From the NCBI GenBank assembly GCA_027365225.1, contig DAHXNV010000020.1, positions 1 to 37,212 on the forward strand: a stretch of DNA of 37,212 bases, in the 5' to 3' direction. The translations under genes were made by a program, and so were the position numbers. The DNA is from Gammaproteobacteria bacterium. Lineage in GTDB: Bacteria > Pseudomonadota > Gammaproteobacteria > Steroidobacterales > Steroidobacteraceae. Of the stretch, positions 7,050 to 16,212 are shown one piece after another. Under the pieces are notes generated by a model. The model was not told the DNA's origin. It saw only the letters and a list, made by a program, of their open reading frames with translations, and made no database searches. Positions within the stretch are counted from its first letter, which is position 1, and the number at the start of each line of letters is the position of its first letter.

Positions 7050-7444
7050 GACATGCCATCGCGTCGGAGCAAGGTCAGGTCGCCCGCGCATGTTTCCGCA
7101 AAGGAAGGCGGCGCTCACCATAGAGTGGCGCAATTGGCCGGCAGATTCACGCGGCATGCACCCCGTCTTTTGACGCCTTGACAGGCCTTCCCCGCAGGAG
7201 TATCTCCTCGCGGTGGTTGGTCCGGTGTTGCATGGGCAAGCAAAGCTCCATGCCGTGGACAGCCGGTGAGTTGACAATAACTCGGATGCGGAGGGCTCCA
7301 ACCCGGCACGAGGGGTGTCGTTGGGGTGGTGCAACCTCCGCCGCGGTCAGATCGAGAGCCTACCGGGCGCTGCGGGCGCCGGAGCGCGCCAAGGGGGATC
7401 ATGGGAGGCCGGGCACGGTGCGTGCCCGGGATGTGGGACTGCGC
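7050..7444. other. Divergent intergenic region between luxR and the response regulator
   Basis: No gene is supported here. Two TTGACA hexamers on the plus strand (near 7177 and at 7271-7276) could be -35 elements, but neither has a convincing -10 at the right distance. The strongest structure is the palindrome described separately at 7409-7429. Confidence 0.35.
7409..7429 (+). promoter_or_regulatory. Perfect 9-3-9 palindrome just before the response-regulator start
   Basis: The arms CCGGGCACG and CGTGCCCGG are perfectly complementary with a GTG centre. The repeat ends 15 bp before the ATG at 7445. It could be an operator for autoregulation or a stable 5'-UTR hairpin close to the ribosome-binding region. 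There is no T-run, so a terminator is less likely. Confidence 0.45.
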
Positions 7445-8065
7445 ATGATGCAGACAAGGGTGTACATCGTCGCTGCGGACCCGGGGATACGCGGGGGGCT
7501 GCAGAGGACGCTCAAAGCGGCCGGATACCCGACGCGCAGCTTCGCCTCCGGGATCGCCTTCCTTCAGGCCTGCGCGCGCCTGCCCGCCGGCTGCGTGATC
7601 CTGGATCTGGCCCTGCCGGGGCCGGGTGCACTCGAGGCTCTGCGCGAGTTTGCGGCGGCGGGGTACCGGTGGCCCGTGCTCGCGCTCGCCACGCAGGCCG
7701 AGCGGGGGGCGGCGGTGGGCGCGCCGCGCGCCGGCTCGGTATCGCTGTTGGACAAGCCGGTCCCGGAGGAGCGGCTGCTGGCCGCGGTGCTCGACGCGCA
7801 GGCTCTGCTGCGCGGCGCGGCCGCTCAGGAGCGGGAGCGCGCGTTGGCGCAGGCCGTGGCGTTGCTCACGGCGCGCGAGCACGAGGTGCTCGATGCGCTG
7901 TTGGCCTCCGAGCGCATCAAGCAGACCGCCGCGCGGCTCGGGGTCGCCGAGAGCACGGTCAAATCCTGTCGCAAGACGATCAAAAGGAAGCTCGGCGCGC
8001 ACAGCACCGCACAGCTGATTCAGCTGGTCATGCGTGCCGGGATCGTGCGCCCGGCACGACCGTAG
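7445..8065 (+). CDS. FixJ/NarL-type response regulator with a degenerate receiver
   Basis: A 206-residue protein (ATG at 7445, or the adjacent ATG at 7448). Residues about 5-120 form a receiver domain with the phosphoacceptor D54 (CVILDLALPG) and the conserved Lys in LLDKPV. The acidic pair that binds Mg in FixJ relatives (VDDD) is replaced by A10-A11 in VYIVAADP, so normal phosphorylation is doubtful. Residues about 140-200 form a LuxR-type helix-turn-helix (LTAREHEVLDALL, then RLGVAESTVKSCRK). No histidine kinase is adjacent. It diverges from luxR and may be an atypical, phosphorylation-independent regulator. Confidence 0.85.
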   Translation: MMQTRVYIVAADPGIRGGLQRTLKAAGYPTRSFASGIAFLQACARLPAGCVILDLALPGPGALEALREFAAAGYRWPVLALATQAERGAAVGAPRAGSVSLLDKPVPEERLLAAVLDAQALLRGAAAQERERALAQAVALLTAREHEVLDALLASERIKQTAARLGVAESTVKSCRKTIKRKLGAHSTAQLIQLVMRAGIVRPARP

Positions 8066-8082
8066 CGGCGCCAGCGCGCCGC
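8065..8082. terminator. Hairpin between convergent genes
   Basis: A 7-bp stem GCGGCGC/GCGCCGC with a 4-base loop begins at the last base of the regulator's stop codon and lies 8 bp before the convergent ABC ATPase stop. There is no T-run, so termination would be weak or Rho-assisted. Confidence 0.4.
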
Positions 8083-8089
8083 CCGCGAT

Positions 8090-8878
8090 TCAGCGCGCGC
8101 GCCAGGCGCGCGCCATGCGCCGCATGCGATCCGAGGCGTCGGCGGTCTCTTCGCGGATCTCGGTGCCGGTGAGCGCGAGGAATGCCTCCTCCAGCGTGCC
8201 GGTGCCGGTGCGCGTCTTCAGCTCAGCCGCGCTGCCGAGGGCGACGATGCGCCCGTGATCGATGATCGCGATGCGCCCGGCCACCCGCTCGGCCTCGTCC
8301 ATGTAGTGGGTGGTGAGGAACACCGTGACGCCTTCGTCCTTGTTGAGCTGGCGCACGTGCGTCCACAGCTGGTTGCGGCTTTGCGGGTCGAGGCCCAGGG
8401 TCGGCTCGTCGAGGAACAGGATCCGCGGCGTGTGCAGCAGGCCGCGGGCGATCTCCAGGCGGCGCATCATTCCACCGGAGTATTGTTTGACGAGCTCGTC
8501 GCGCCGCTCCCACAGACCAAACAGATCGAGCAGGGCGCGGATGCGCTCGCGGCGCACCTTGCGCGGCACGTGGTAGAGCGCCCCGTGCAGGTCGAGGTTC
8601 TCCCACGCCGAGAGGTTCTGATCCAGACTCGGATCCTGAAACACGATGCCGAAGCGCCGGCGGACCTCGTTGGGCTCGCGCGTTGGATCCAGCCCGTCGA
8701 TGCGCACGGTTCCGGCGGTCGGCGGCAGCAGCGTGGTGAGGATCTTGATGGTGGTCGTCTTGCCGGCGCCGTTCGGCCCGAGGAAGGCGAAGATCTCCCC
8801 GGCCTCGACGGTGAAGGAAATGTCGTCCACGGCGATGAATTCGCCGAACTTGCGGGTGAGGTTCTGCACGACGATCAT
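8090..8878 (-). CDS. DrrA-like ABC export ATPase
   Basis: A 262-residue ATP-binding protein starting at ATG 8876-8878 (MIVVQNLTRKFG). It has Walker A FLGPNGAGKTTT, signature YSGGMMRRLEIARG, Walker B RILFLDEPTLGLD and the switch histidine in LTTHYMDEAE. The sequence is of the daunorubicin-resistance/ABC-2 exporter type (SLDQNLSAWENLDLHGALY). No permease gene directly adjoins it. It follows the two-component genes on the same strand after a 129-bp gap, so it may share the permease at 10725-11510 or a partner elsewhere. Confidence 0.9.
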   Translation of the reverse strand: MIVVQNLTRKFGEFIAVDDISFTVEAGEIFAFLGPNGAGKTTTIKILTTLLPPTAGTVRIDGLDPTREPNEVRRRFGIVFQDPSLDQNLSAWENLDLHGALYHVPRKVRRERIRALLDLFGLWERRDELVKQYSGGMMRRLEIARGLLHTPRILFLDEPTLGLDPQSRNQLWTHVRQLNKDEGVTVFLTTHYMDEAERVAGRIAIIDHGRIVALGSAAELKTRTGTGTLEEAFLALTGTEIREETADASDRMRRMARAWRAR

Positions 8879-9007
8879 GGCCGGCTCTCCAATCGGTCCG
8901 GGCAGCATGCCGCCGGGCGCCGGCAGAATAGCATGGGGTGGGGCAGAGCCGGAACGGGGCGGCCGGATCGCCCAACAGGGACGCGTGCCGCGGCCTGCCG
9001 GGCGGGT

Positions 9008-9619
9008 CTACAGCCAGCCCTTCTGGCGCGCAATGCGTGCCGCCTCGATGCGGTTGGCGGCGCCGAGCTTGCTGATGGCCTCGGAGAGGTAGTTGCGCAC
9101 CGTGCCTTCCGACAGATGCACCTCGGCGGCGATCTCGGCGCTCGAGCGCCCCTCGCCGGCGCGCCAGAGAATCTGCCGCTCACGCTCGGTGAGCGGATCC
9201 GGATCGCTCGCCCAGGCCTCGGCGGCCAGCTCCGGGTCGATCACCCGCTCGCCGCGATGTACGCGGCGCACCGCCTCGGCGAGTTCGGCGGCCGGCCGGT
9301 CCTTCAGGAGGTAGCCTCGCGCACCGGCCTCGAGCGCCCGGCGCAGATAGCCGGGGCGGGCGAAGGTGGTGAGGATGATGACCTGCGTGGCGGGAAAGCG
9401 CGCGCGCGCCTCCGCGGCCAGGGTGAGGCCGGTCATCTCCGGCATCTCGATGTCAGTGACCAGCACGTCGGGCCGCTCGGCGGTGAGCGCGAGCAGCGCC
9501 GCGCGTCCGTTGGCGGCGCGTGCACACACGGCCAGGTCCGGCTCCCCGGCCAGGAGCGCGGCCAGGGCGCCCAGTATCATGGCCTGATCCTCGGCGATCA
9601 GTACGCGGATCGCGCTCAT
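9008..9619 (-). CDS. DesR/NarL-type response regulator
   Basis: A 203-residue protein starting at ATG 9617-9619, overlapping the kinase stop codon by ATGA. The receiver domain has E10-D11, the phosphoacceptor D56 (VTDIEMPEMTG) and the conserved Lys in GYLLKDR. A LuxR-type helix-turn-helix lies at about 140-195 (LTERERQILWRAGEG, then VHLSEGTVRNYLSEA). The organisation matches DesK/DesR-like systems, which often control an adjacent ABC exporter. It is the likely partner of the kinase at 9616-10728 and presumably regulates the ATPase-permease genes upstream in the same operon. Confidence 0.93.
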   Translation of the reverse strand: MSAIRVLIAEDQAMILGALAALLAGEPDLAVCARAANGRAALLALTAERPDVLVTDIEMPEMTGLTLAAEARARFPATQVIILTTFARPGYLRRALEAGARGYLLKDRPAAELAEAVRRVHRGERVIDPELAAEAWASDPDPLTERERQILWRAGEGRSSAEIAAEVHLSEGTVRNYLSEAISKLGAANRIEAARIARQKGWL

Positions 9620-10728
9620 GCCGGTTGAGCCTGCGCGGCGGCGGAGGGCGCCGGAATCTCCACCGTCAGTCGCGTCCCGCCGCGCGAGTCGATGGCGAGG
9701 CGGCCCCCGAGGGTGGCCAACCGCTCGCGCATGCCGCGCAGCCCGTTGCCCTCGTGCTCGATGCCCCCGCGTCCGTCGTCCTCGATGCGCAAGGCCGTGA
9801 TCCGCGGATCCACCGAGAGGATCAGCCGGCAGCGTGTGGCGCGGGCGTGCCGCACGATGTTGGTGACCGATTCGCGCAGCACCAGCGCCAGCACCGACTC
9901 GGCGACCGGGTCGACGCGCGGCAGCGGCTCGGCGCACTCCAGGCTCACCCCGGCAAGCGAGAGGGTCGCGCGGGCCCGCGCGAGCTCGGCGGCGAGCCCC
10001 TCGCAGCGGTAGCCGCGGATGGTCTCGCGCACCTCGCCGAGCGCCTTGCGTGCGGTTTGCTCGACCTCGGCAATCTCTCGCTGCGCCTGTTGCGGGCTGG
10101 TGTGCAGCAAACGCCCGGCGAGCTCGGATTTCAACACGATGAGCGACAACGTGTGGCCGAGCACATCGTGCAGGTCGCGCGCGATGCGCTCGCGCTCGGC
10201 CACCTGGGCCAGGTGCTCGATCTGTTCGTGCGCCAGGCCGAGGCGGGTCTGGCTGCGCGCATGCAGCGTCCAGAAGAGGTTGACGAGGCCGGCCGGGAAC
10301 GAGAAGAAGGCGAAGATGCCCCAGATCCAAATCGTGAAGTGAAGTGCCACTCCTTCGAGGGCGCACACTGCGGCCGCCGCGACGATCATCACGATGCTCA
10401 GGGATAGGGAGTCGAGGACGACGGGCGCCACTGCCGCGCAGTAAACGAAGACGACGCCGGCGCCGGCGTTGAACGGGTAGTACGCAATGCCGAAGACGGC
10501 AAGCGCCGCCAAGAGCAGCCGTTTCGTGCGTAGCCGGCGCGCGTAGATCAGGCTGACATACAGCATCAGGAAGCACAGATAAAGCAGGGAGACGGTCAGC
10601 CAGGCGGAGAAGCCGGGGTGCTGCGCGGGAACAACGAAGAAGAAGATCGAATAGCACAGCCAGATGAGATCGAATGTCCGTACGCGCGGCCGCGTGCCGG
10701 GCTTGCTGATCGAGACGGATTTGTTCAT
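9616..10728 (-). CDS. DesK-type membrane histidine kinase
   Basis: A 370-residue protein starting at ATG 10726-10728. Residues about 20-155 contain five or six hydrophobic segments. The HisKA_3 dimerisation motif ERERIARDLHDVLGHTLSL carries the phosphoacceptor H187. The ATPase domain has the N-box RESVTNIVRHARA and G-box DDGRGG, followed by NGLRGMRERLATLGG. The start overlaps the permease stop (TGA 10725-10727) and the end overlaps the regulator start, so the three are translationally coupled. The signal is unknown; membrane-embedded sensors of this type often sense membrane state or antibiotics. Confidence 0.93.
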   Translation of the reverse strand: MNKSVSISKPGTRPRVRTFDLIWLCYSIFFFVVPAQHPGFSAWLTVSLLYLCFLMLYVSLIYARRLRTKRLLLAALAVFGIAYYPFNAGAGVVFVYCAAVAPVVLDSLSLSIVMIVAAAAVCALEGVALHFTIWIWGIFAFFSFPAGLVNLFWTLHARSQTRLGLAHEQIEHLAQVAERERIARDLHDVLGHTLSLIVLKSELAGRLLHTSPQQAQREIAEVEQTARKALGEVRETIRGYRCEGLAAELARARATLSLAGVSLECAEPLPRVDPVAESVLALVLRESVTNIVRHARATRCRLILSVDPRITALRIEDDGRGGIEHEGNGLRGMRERLATLGGRLAIDSRGGTRLTVEIPAPSAAAQAQPA

Positions 10729-11510
10729 GGCATTCGGGTTTCCCTGCGTGCGAACGTAATCCAGGCCGCGCCGAACATCAACACGCTGCAGCCACCGAGC
10801 ACCAGCCAGTGGGTGAGCGCGCCACTGCGCGGTGCGAACCCGAACACCGCGAGCGCCAGCTGGGCGAGGTGATACGTCGGCAGGAACGGGGCGATCACCC
10901 GCACCCAGTGCGGCAGCATGCGCAGCGGCATGAAGAATCCCGAGGCGAACGACACCGGCAGGTAGATCAGGTTGATCAGGGCGGGACCGGCGCTCGGGGG
11001 CATCAGGAGCCCGATCAGCAGGCCGAGGGCCGTGAAGGGGATGGAGCCGAGCAGCATGATCAGGGCCAAGCGCGCCGCCTGTCCCGGGCTCACCGTCACG
11101 CCGCCGACGATGATGCCGAGCCAGATGAGCGCCACCATGACGATGAGTGCGAAGGCGGCGCTGCTGACGGTCTTGGCCAGGAGGTACGCCAGGCGTGGCA
11201 TCGGGCTTGCCCATTTCAGCTCGAGCCAGCCCTGGGCGCGCTCGAGGCAGATGCCGAGTCCGATGCCGAAGAGGCACGCCGAGCCGAGCGCGAGGCAGCT
11301 GTAGCTGGCGATCAGGTACTGCGCGATCGGGCCGTGCCGCTGGCTGGCGCCGAACAGCAGATAGAACATCAGCGGAAACCCGATGACCGAGAACGAGTAG
11401 GCGCGGGTGCGCGCCAGACGGATGAACTCATAGCCGATCTCCATCAGTACGGGGCGCAGCCGGGGCGCGGCGGGCACGCGCGGGGCGAAGGATACGGCGG
11501 CTTCGTTCAT
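10725..11510 (-). CDS. ABC-2 type exporter permease
   Basis: A 261-residue protein with about six hydrophobic segments and the ABC-2 pattern (SVIGFPLMFYLLFG near the N-terminus, then FASGFFMPLRMLPHWVRVIAPFLPTYH). Two in-frame ATGs are possible. The Shine-Dalgarno AAGGAG lies only one base before the ATG at 11516 but about eight bases before the ATG at 11510, so 11510 is preferred. It follows the ATPase gene at 11538-12458 and precedes the coupled two-component genes, making a four-gene export and sensing operon. Confidence 0.9.
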   Translation of the reverse strand: MNEAAVSFAPRVPAAPRLRPVLMEIGYEFIRLARTRAYSFSVIGFPLMFYLLFGASQRHGPIAQYLIASYSCLALGSACLFGIGLGICLERAQGWLELKWASPMPRLAYLLAKTVSSAAFALIVMVALIWLGIIVGGVTVSPGQAARLALIMLLGSIPFTALGLLIGLLMPPSAGPALINLIYLPVSFASGFFMPLRMLPHWVRVIAPFLPTYHLAQLALAVFGFAPRSGALTHWLVLGGCSVLMFGAAWITFARRETRMP

Positions 11511-11537
11511 GGACATTCTCCTTGGGTTTCGGTCCGC

Positions 11538-12458
11538 TCAGGCGGCGTGTATGAGGGTGAGGAAAGCGTCCTCGAGGCTCGCGGCACCGACCTCCAGATC
11601 GCTCAGTGTTGCATCGAGCGCGAGCAGCTGGCGCAGCACCGCCTGCGGGTCGTGGGCGAAGATCACGGCGTTCTCGCCGTGACGCTCGAGCGAGGTGACG
11701 CTCGGCAGCCCGCGCAACACTTCGTCGGGCAATCGCGTGCGGCAGCGGATGCGACGCGCCCCGACGGACCGCTTGATCTCGGCCGGCGTGCCGAGCCGCG
11801 TGAGGCGGCCGTGCTCGATGAGCGCAATCCGCTCGGCCAGTGCATCGGCTTCCTCGAGATAATGGGTGGTGAGCAGTACCGCCTTGCCGCTCGCGGCGAG
11901 CGCGCGGATGTGCTCCCAGACCTGCCGGCGGGCCTGGATGTCGAGCCCGACCGTGGGCTCATCCAGGCACACCAGCTGCGGATCGCCGCAGATCGCCAGG
12001 GCGAACAGGAGCCGTTGCTTCTGGCCGCCCGAGAGCGTCCCGAAGCGCTGGTGCTCGATCGACAACAGCCCGGTGCGGCGCAAGATCTCGGCGGTCTCGA
12101 GGGGACGGGGATAGTAGCTGCGGAACAGCTCGATGTGCTCCCGTACCGTCAGCAGGTCCGGAGCCCGCGCGACCTGCAACATCGCGCCGATGGCGGTGCG
12201 CGCCGAGCTGCTGCGGGGGTCGCGGCCGAGGACCTGGACGCACCCGCCGTCCGGGGCGATGAGCCCGAGCAGCAGCCGCACGGCGGTGGTTTTCCCCGCT
12301 CCGTTGGGACCGAGCAATGCGGTCACCTCCCCGCCGCGCAGCTGCAGGGAGAATCGCTCGAGGGCGGTGCGCTTGCCGAACCGTTTGCTGACATCGTTCA
12401 GGGTGGCGAGGGGGCCGTGGGCGGCGGCGCGTACATCGACGGGCGGCGTGACGGACAT
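11538..12458 (-). CDS. ABC export ATPase (CcmA/DrrA-like)
   Basis: A 306-residue ATP-binding protein starting at ATG 12456-12458 (MSVTPPVDVRAAA). It has Walker A LLGPNGAGKTTAV, signature LSGGQKQRLLFAL, Walker B LVCLDEPTVGLD and switch histidine TTHYLEEAD. The C-terminal 80 residues form the accessory domain usual in ABC-2 exporters. It is the first gene of the operon with the permease and the DesK/DesR-like pair. A TTGACA hexamer on the minus strand (12530-12535) could be part of its promoter, but no good -10 follows. Confidence 0.92.
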   Translation of the reverse strand: MSVTPPVDVRAAAHGPLATLNDVSKRFGKRTALERFSLQLRGGEVTALLGPNGAGKTTAVRLLLGLIAPDGGCVQVLGRDPRSSSARTAIGAMLQVARAPDLLTVREHIELFRSYYPRPLETAEILRRTGLLSIEHQRFGTLSGGQKQRLLFALAICGDPQLVCLDEPTVGLDIQARRQVWEHIRALAASGKAVLLTTHYLEEADALAERIALIEHGRLTRLGTPAEIKRSVGARRIRCRTRLPDEVLRGLPSVTSLERHGENAVIFAHDPQAVLRQLLALDATLSDLEVGAASLEDAFLTLIHAA

Positions 12459-12676
12459 GGACGGTTTCCCGGGGTGGCCTGTATGCCGGCCAAGGATGAC
12501 GCGCGGTGGTCGGCCTGTGCAGTGCGGCCTGTCAACACTCGCCCGTGACACTTGTCATGCCGGCGCATGTCCGCCAAAGCCGGGCGTATCTCGAGGGCCG
12601 GGGCGACCTGCGCCCGGCACCCGCGCCGCGCACCGGGAACTCGTCCGATCGGGCCGCATCGAGCGGGGGCTTGCCC

Positions 12677-14068
12677 TCAGCGCGTAAGCCATGCGCGGGC
12701 GCGCACCGTAAAGAGCGCATACGGCAAGATCCACATCAGCGCGACGGTGGAGTAATACCCGTACAGCACCCCATAGAGGATATGGAACGATCGCTCGGTA
12801 CGCAGGTAATACAACACCTGAAAGACCGATATCGCGCCGATCACTTCCAGCATGGGACGCACCACGGACGGATGCAACGCGATGACGACGGGTACGAGGA
12901 TCAGGCCCAGACAGGAAATCGGCAGCGCCGCGTCAGTCGTGAACCGGTCCAAGACAGCCGGGATGCGCGTCGGCCACGGTCTGCGCCACACGATGCGCGC
13001 GAAGCGGATCTCTTCGCGCACATAGGAGCGGTCCCAGCGCAGCAGCATCTTGCAGAGTTTCCAGTACCTGCTCGGTACGATGGTGTGGACGACGGCCGTG
13101 CGCTGATAGAGCGCGTCATAGTTGGCCTCGAGCAGGTAGTTCGTCATGGCGCGATCCTCGCCGAACGTGCAGCGCGAGCCGAGGAACACCTGCTTGCGCC
13201 ATCGCTCGAGCACGCGACTGACGGCCACGGCCCGATAGGCGCTCAGCGCTCCGGGACAGCAATAGACATTGCGGTAGACCGACTCCCCGGCACGCAACAT
13301 GTCGAACTGGATAATGAAGCGGACATGCAGCATGCGGGGAATGACACCGTCCGCCCGGTTGTAGACGAGAACCTTGCCCGCCACCGCACCGATGCGCGCA
13401 TCGCGGAACGGACCGGCCAGCGCGAGGAGGGCGTCCCGCTCGATCACGCTGTCCGAATCGATGGTCACCAGAATCTCGCCCCGGGCACGGGTGAAGCCCC
13501 AGGCCAGCGCCTCGCGTTTGCCGAGGTTGCGCTCGTGGCGCAACGCGGTCACCCGTCCCGGATAGCGCTCGACGGCGGCGCAAATATGGTCCCAGGTGTC
13601 ATCTTTGCTGCCATCGTCGACGACCAGGATCTCGAGCCGATCGGCCGGATAGTTCGCGCCGACCACCGACTCGATCGACTTCAGCACCATGACCCCTTCG
13701 TTGTAAGCCGGAATGATCACCGTCAGGGTCGGGGCCGTTTCGCGCGTTGCCGGCGGTGCGGGCCGATACATCATCCACAGGATCGTTCGCATGATAATCA
13801 GGGCAAAGCCGAGAATCGTCCAGAGGATGCCGGCATAGACGAGCAGCCGCAGGTCGGCGCGCGCGCTCGCCACCGCCAGCACTCGGGGAACGACGGCGTG
13901 GAATTCAACGTAGGCAATGAGCAGGATGCCGATCGCAATGGACGCATAGACGGCGAGGTTCCACAGCGTCTCGCCTTGCTGCAGAGCTTGTGCGCGCGGC
14001 GCGCTGCCCTCGTTCGGCCCAGGCGCGAGCGCGACGGCAATTGCGCCTCGAGTTTTGATCTCGTTCAT
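12677..14068 (-). CDS. Membrane glycosyltransferase, family 2 (NodC/hyaluronan-synthase-like)
   Basis: About 463 residues from ATG 14068 (GGGGA eight bases upstream); an ATG at 14083 and a GTG at 14098 are alternative starts. Two N-terminal membrane segments precede the GT2 domain: VIIPAYNEG, the nucleotide-binding VVDDGSKDDTW, the metal-binding IDSDS, the acceptor-site GEDRAM and LLRWDRS corresponding to the (Q/R)xxRW motif of processive beta-glycosyltransferases. Three or more C-terminal membrane helices follow. Such enzymes polymerise and extrude polysaccharide. It stands alone here, without export or modification genes, so its polymer cannot be named. Confidence 0.9.
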   Translation of the reverse strand: MNEIKTRGAIAVALAPGPNEGSAPRAQALQQGETLWNLAVYASIAIGILLIAYVEFHAVVPRVLAVASARADLRLLVYAGILWTILGFALIIMRTILWMMYRPAPPATRETAPTLTVIIPAYNEGVMVLKSIESVVGANYPADRLEILVVDDGSKDDTWDHICAAVERYPGRVTALRHERNLGKREALAWGFTRARGEILVTIDSDSVIERDALLALAGPFRDARIGAVAGKVLVYNRADGVIPRMLHVRFIIQFDMLRAGESVYRNVYCCPGALSAYRAVAVSRVLERWRKQVFLGSRCTFGEDRAMTNYLLEANYDALYQRTAVVHTIVPSRYWKLCKMLLRWDRSYVREEIRFARIVWRRPWPTRIPAVLDRFTTDAALPISCLGLILVPVVIALHPSVVRPMLEVIGAISVFQVLYYLRTERSFHILYGVLYGYYSTVALMWILPYALFTVRARAWLTR

Positions 14069-15126
14069 CTCGGTCGTCCCCATCGCTGTGTCAATCACCG
14101 GCGGGGCAACCGCCGCATGATTCCAGGTGAGCGCTATCCGCCGAGCGCGCCCGAGGCGAGGTCGAGTCTCGCCCGATCCGCCGTCGAGCCCATAGGCACT
14201 TCGCGCAAAACGTCAGCATGTGTGCCTGTCCGGGATGGGAGCGCGATCCCCGCATTGCGGTGCGCCTGCCGTGGCCGGAGGCTCACCCGTCATCCCGCAG
14301 GGCGGTCACGGACACGAAGCGGTGCTCAACCCGCCGCATTCCTCGGGTATCGAAGGGGCGGGAAATTCGCGCGGCGCGGGTGCGCTCGCGGCCGTGGCCC
14401 AATGCCACTGCCACGAAGGCTCTCGCGCCCCCTGGAGCCAGGAGCTGCGGTGAACGAGACGCAACAGGGCAAGCGCCTCGGGGCTCGGCCAGGCGGTGGT
14501 ATCGCGAGGGGGGTTCCAAGGGTGATGTTTGCGCCGCTCGGTCCTCAGCCGCGTGCGCGTGTTGCGCCAGGCATTTGGCCAGCGCGTATCTTGTCGTGCC
14601 GGTGTGTTCATTGGCCCGTGTCATTCCGATGTTGTTCACTACAGGGTAATGACGTCACGCGCAACTCGGCTGCCGGACGCTCTTGACGCACGTCCCGTGT
14701 TGCTCCTGCAGAGCGAAAACTCGATCGCCTCGCCGCGCCCGCTCCCTGCCCGCGGCAGATTGCGCTTGATGCCGAAGTGGCGTCTGTTCGTTGACGCACC
14801 GAGAATATCTTCCGCGCAATCGCCGCGGCACTCGCGCCCGCGCAGCCGCGGCGCAGCGTGGCAGGTCGACGGCCTGCGCGTTCCGGGGATCTCTGCACGT
14901 GCCCCACCAGGCACTGCCTGGAGCGCGGGGCCGCCCGCGGGTCGAGGGCTGCGCGGCGTATCGATGCGGGTGTCTGCGCGCGGGGGCGGCATGCGGCGGA
15001 TCGGGGCACTCCGCGCTCGAGTCCGGGTCAGATCAGATGGCCTTCGGGGGGTGGGCGCGGGCTCGCGCGCCGATCCGAGACCGCGCGGCGCTGCCACGAC
15101 CTGCGCCGCGGGATTACACTTGCCAC
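14069..15126. other. Kilobase intergenic region without a credible gene
   Basis: Several open frames run through here on both strands, but they are Arg/Ala/Pro-rich, lack any recognisable motif and overlap one another. An 8-bp palindrome TGACGTCA (14650-14657) and GTCATT/AATGAC arms around 14622-14653 stand out. The mtnA promoter must lie towards the right end, but I see no convincing -35/-10 pair. Confidence 0.4.
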
Positions 15127-16212
15127 ATGCGAATCTCTGCAACCCCCTATCGGACGATCTGGCCGCTCGCCTGCGGGGCCGTGCGGGTGATCGATCAATC
15201 CCGTCTGCCGTTCGAGTTCGAGACCCTCGATCTGACGACGCTCGAGGACGCGGCGCACGCCATCCGGACCATGGTCGTGCGCGGCGCGCCGCTGATCGGC
15301 GCCACGGCCGCCTACGGGCTGGCGCTGGCGCTGCGTCAAGACGCCTCGGAGGCGAGGATCGCCGAGGCGGTGCAGGTGCTGCGTGCGACGCGACCGACGG
15401 CCGTGAATCTTGCTTGGGCGCTCGAGCGGGTGCGCGCGGCCATCGCGCACCTGCCGCCGGGGGAGCGGGCGGCGGCGGCGTTCGCCGAGGCGGGGCGCAT
15501 TTGCGAGGAGGATGTCGCGCAGTGTCACGCGATCGGCCTGCACGGCGCCGAGATCATCCGCGCGCTGGCGCAGCAGGCGCGCCGGCGCATCAACGTCCTC
15601 ACGCACTGCAACGCCGGTTGGCTGGCCTGCGTCGATTGGGGCACGGCGCTCTCGCCGGTCTACGTGGCGCACGATGCCGGAATCGAGGTGCACGTGTGGG
15701 TCGATGAAACCCGGCCGCGCAATCAGGGCGCCGCGTTGACCGCCTTCGAGCTGGGGGCGCACGGGGTGGCGCACACCGTGATCGTGGACAACCTCGGGGG
15801 GCATCTGATGCAGCACGGAGAGGTGGATCTGGTGATCGTCGGCAGCGATCGGACCACGGCCGGCGGTGACGTGTGCAACAAGGTGGGCACGTACCTGAAG
15901 GCGCTCGCGGCGCGCGACAACGGCGTGCCGTTCTACGCGGCCCTGCCGGTCAGCACCCTCGACTGGAGCCTCGAGGACGGCCGCGCCATCGAGATCGAGG
16001 CGCGCGATCCGCAGGAGGTCACGCACATCAGCGGGCGCACCGCCGAAGGCGCCCTCGAGCGCGTGCGCGTCGTACCCGAGGGGAGCGCGGCGCTCAACCT
16101 CGCCTTCGATGTCACGCCGGCACGCCTCGTGACCGGTTTGATCACCGAGCGCGGCGTGTGCGCCGCGAATCGCGCCGGCCTTGCCGCGCTGTATCCGGAG
16201 CGCGCCGCATGA
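15127..16212 (+). CDS. mtnA: S-methyl-5-thioribose-1-phosphate isomerase
   Basis: A 361-residue protein from ATG 15127 ([12 protein letters not shown]). It converts methylthioribose-1-phosphate to methylthioribulose-1-phosphate in methylthioadenosine salvage. Family motifs are clear: [16 protein letters not shown], the catalytic cysteine in [10 protein letters not shown] and the catalytic aspartate in [18 protein letters not shown]. Length and domain layout are normal. The start codon of the class II aldolase overlaps its stop (ATGA at 16209-16212), so the two are coupled. No kinase or phosphorylase gene for the preceding step lies in the window. Confidence 0.96.
   Translation: MRISATPYRTIWPLACGAVRVIDQSRLPFEFETLDLTTLEDAAHAIRTMVVRGAPLIGATAAYGLALALRQDASEARIAEAVQVLRATRPTAVNLAWALERVRAAIAHLPPGERAAAAFAEAGRICEEDVAQCHAIGLHGAEIIRALAQQARRRINVLTHCNAGWLACVDWGTALSPVYVAHDAGIEVHVWVDETRPRNQGAALTAFELGAHGVAHTVIVDNLGGHLMQHGEVDLVIVGSDRTTAGGDVCNKVGTYLKALAARDNGVPFYAALPVSTLDWSLEDGRAIEIEARDPQEVTHISGRTAEGALERVRVVPEGSAALNLAFDVTPARLVTGLITERGVCAANRAGLAALYPERAA

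Noticed and set aside
10809-12548. A long plus-strand open frame of 579 codons
   Set aside because: It is antisense to the ABC permease and ATPase genes and shows no motif.
14283-14639. A 118-codon minus-strand frame beginning MNNIGMTRANEH
   Set aside because: It overlaps other frames of similar quality, lacks a Shine-Dalgarno and matches nothing I recognise.
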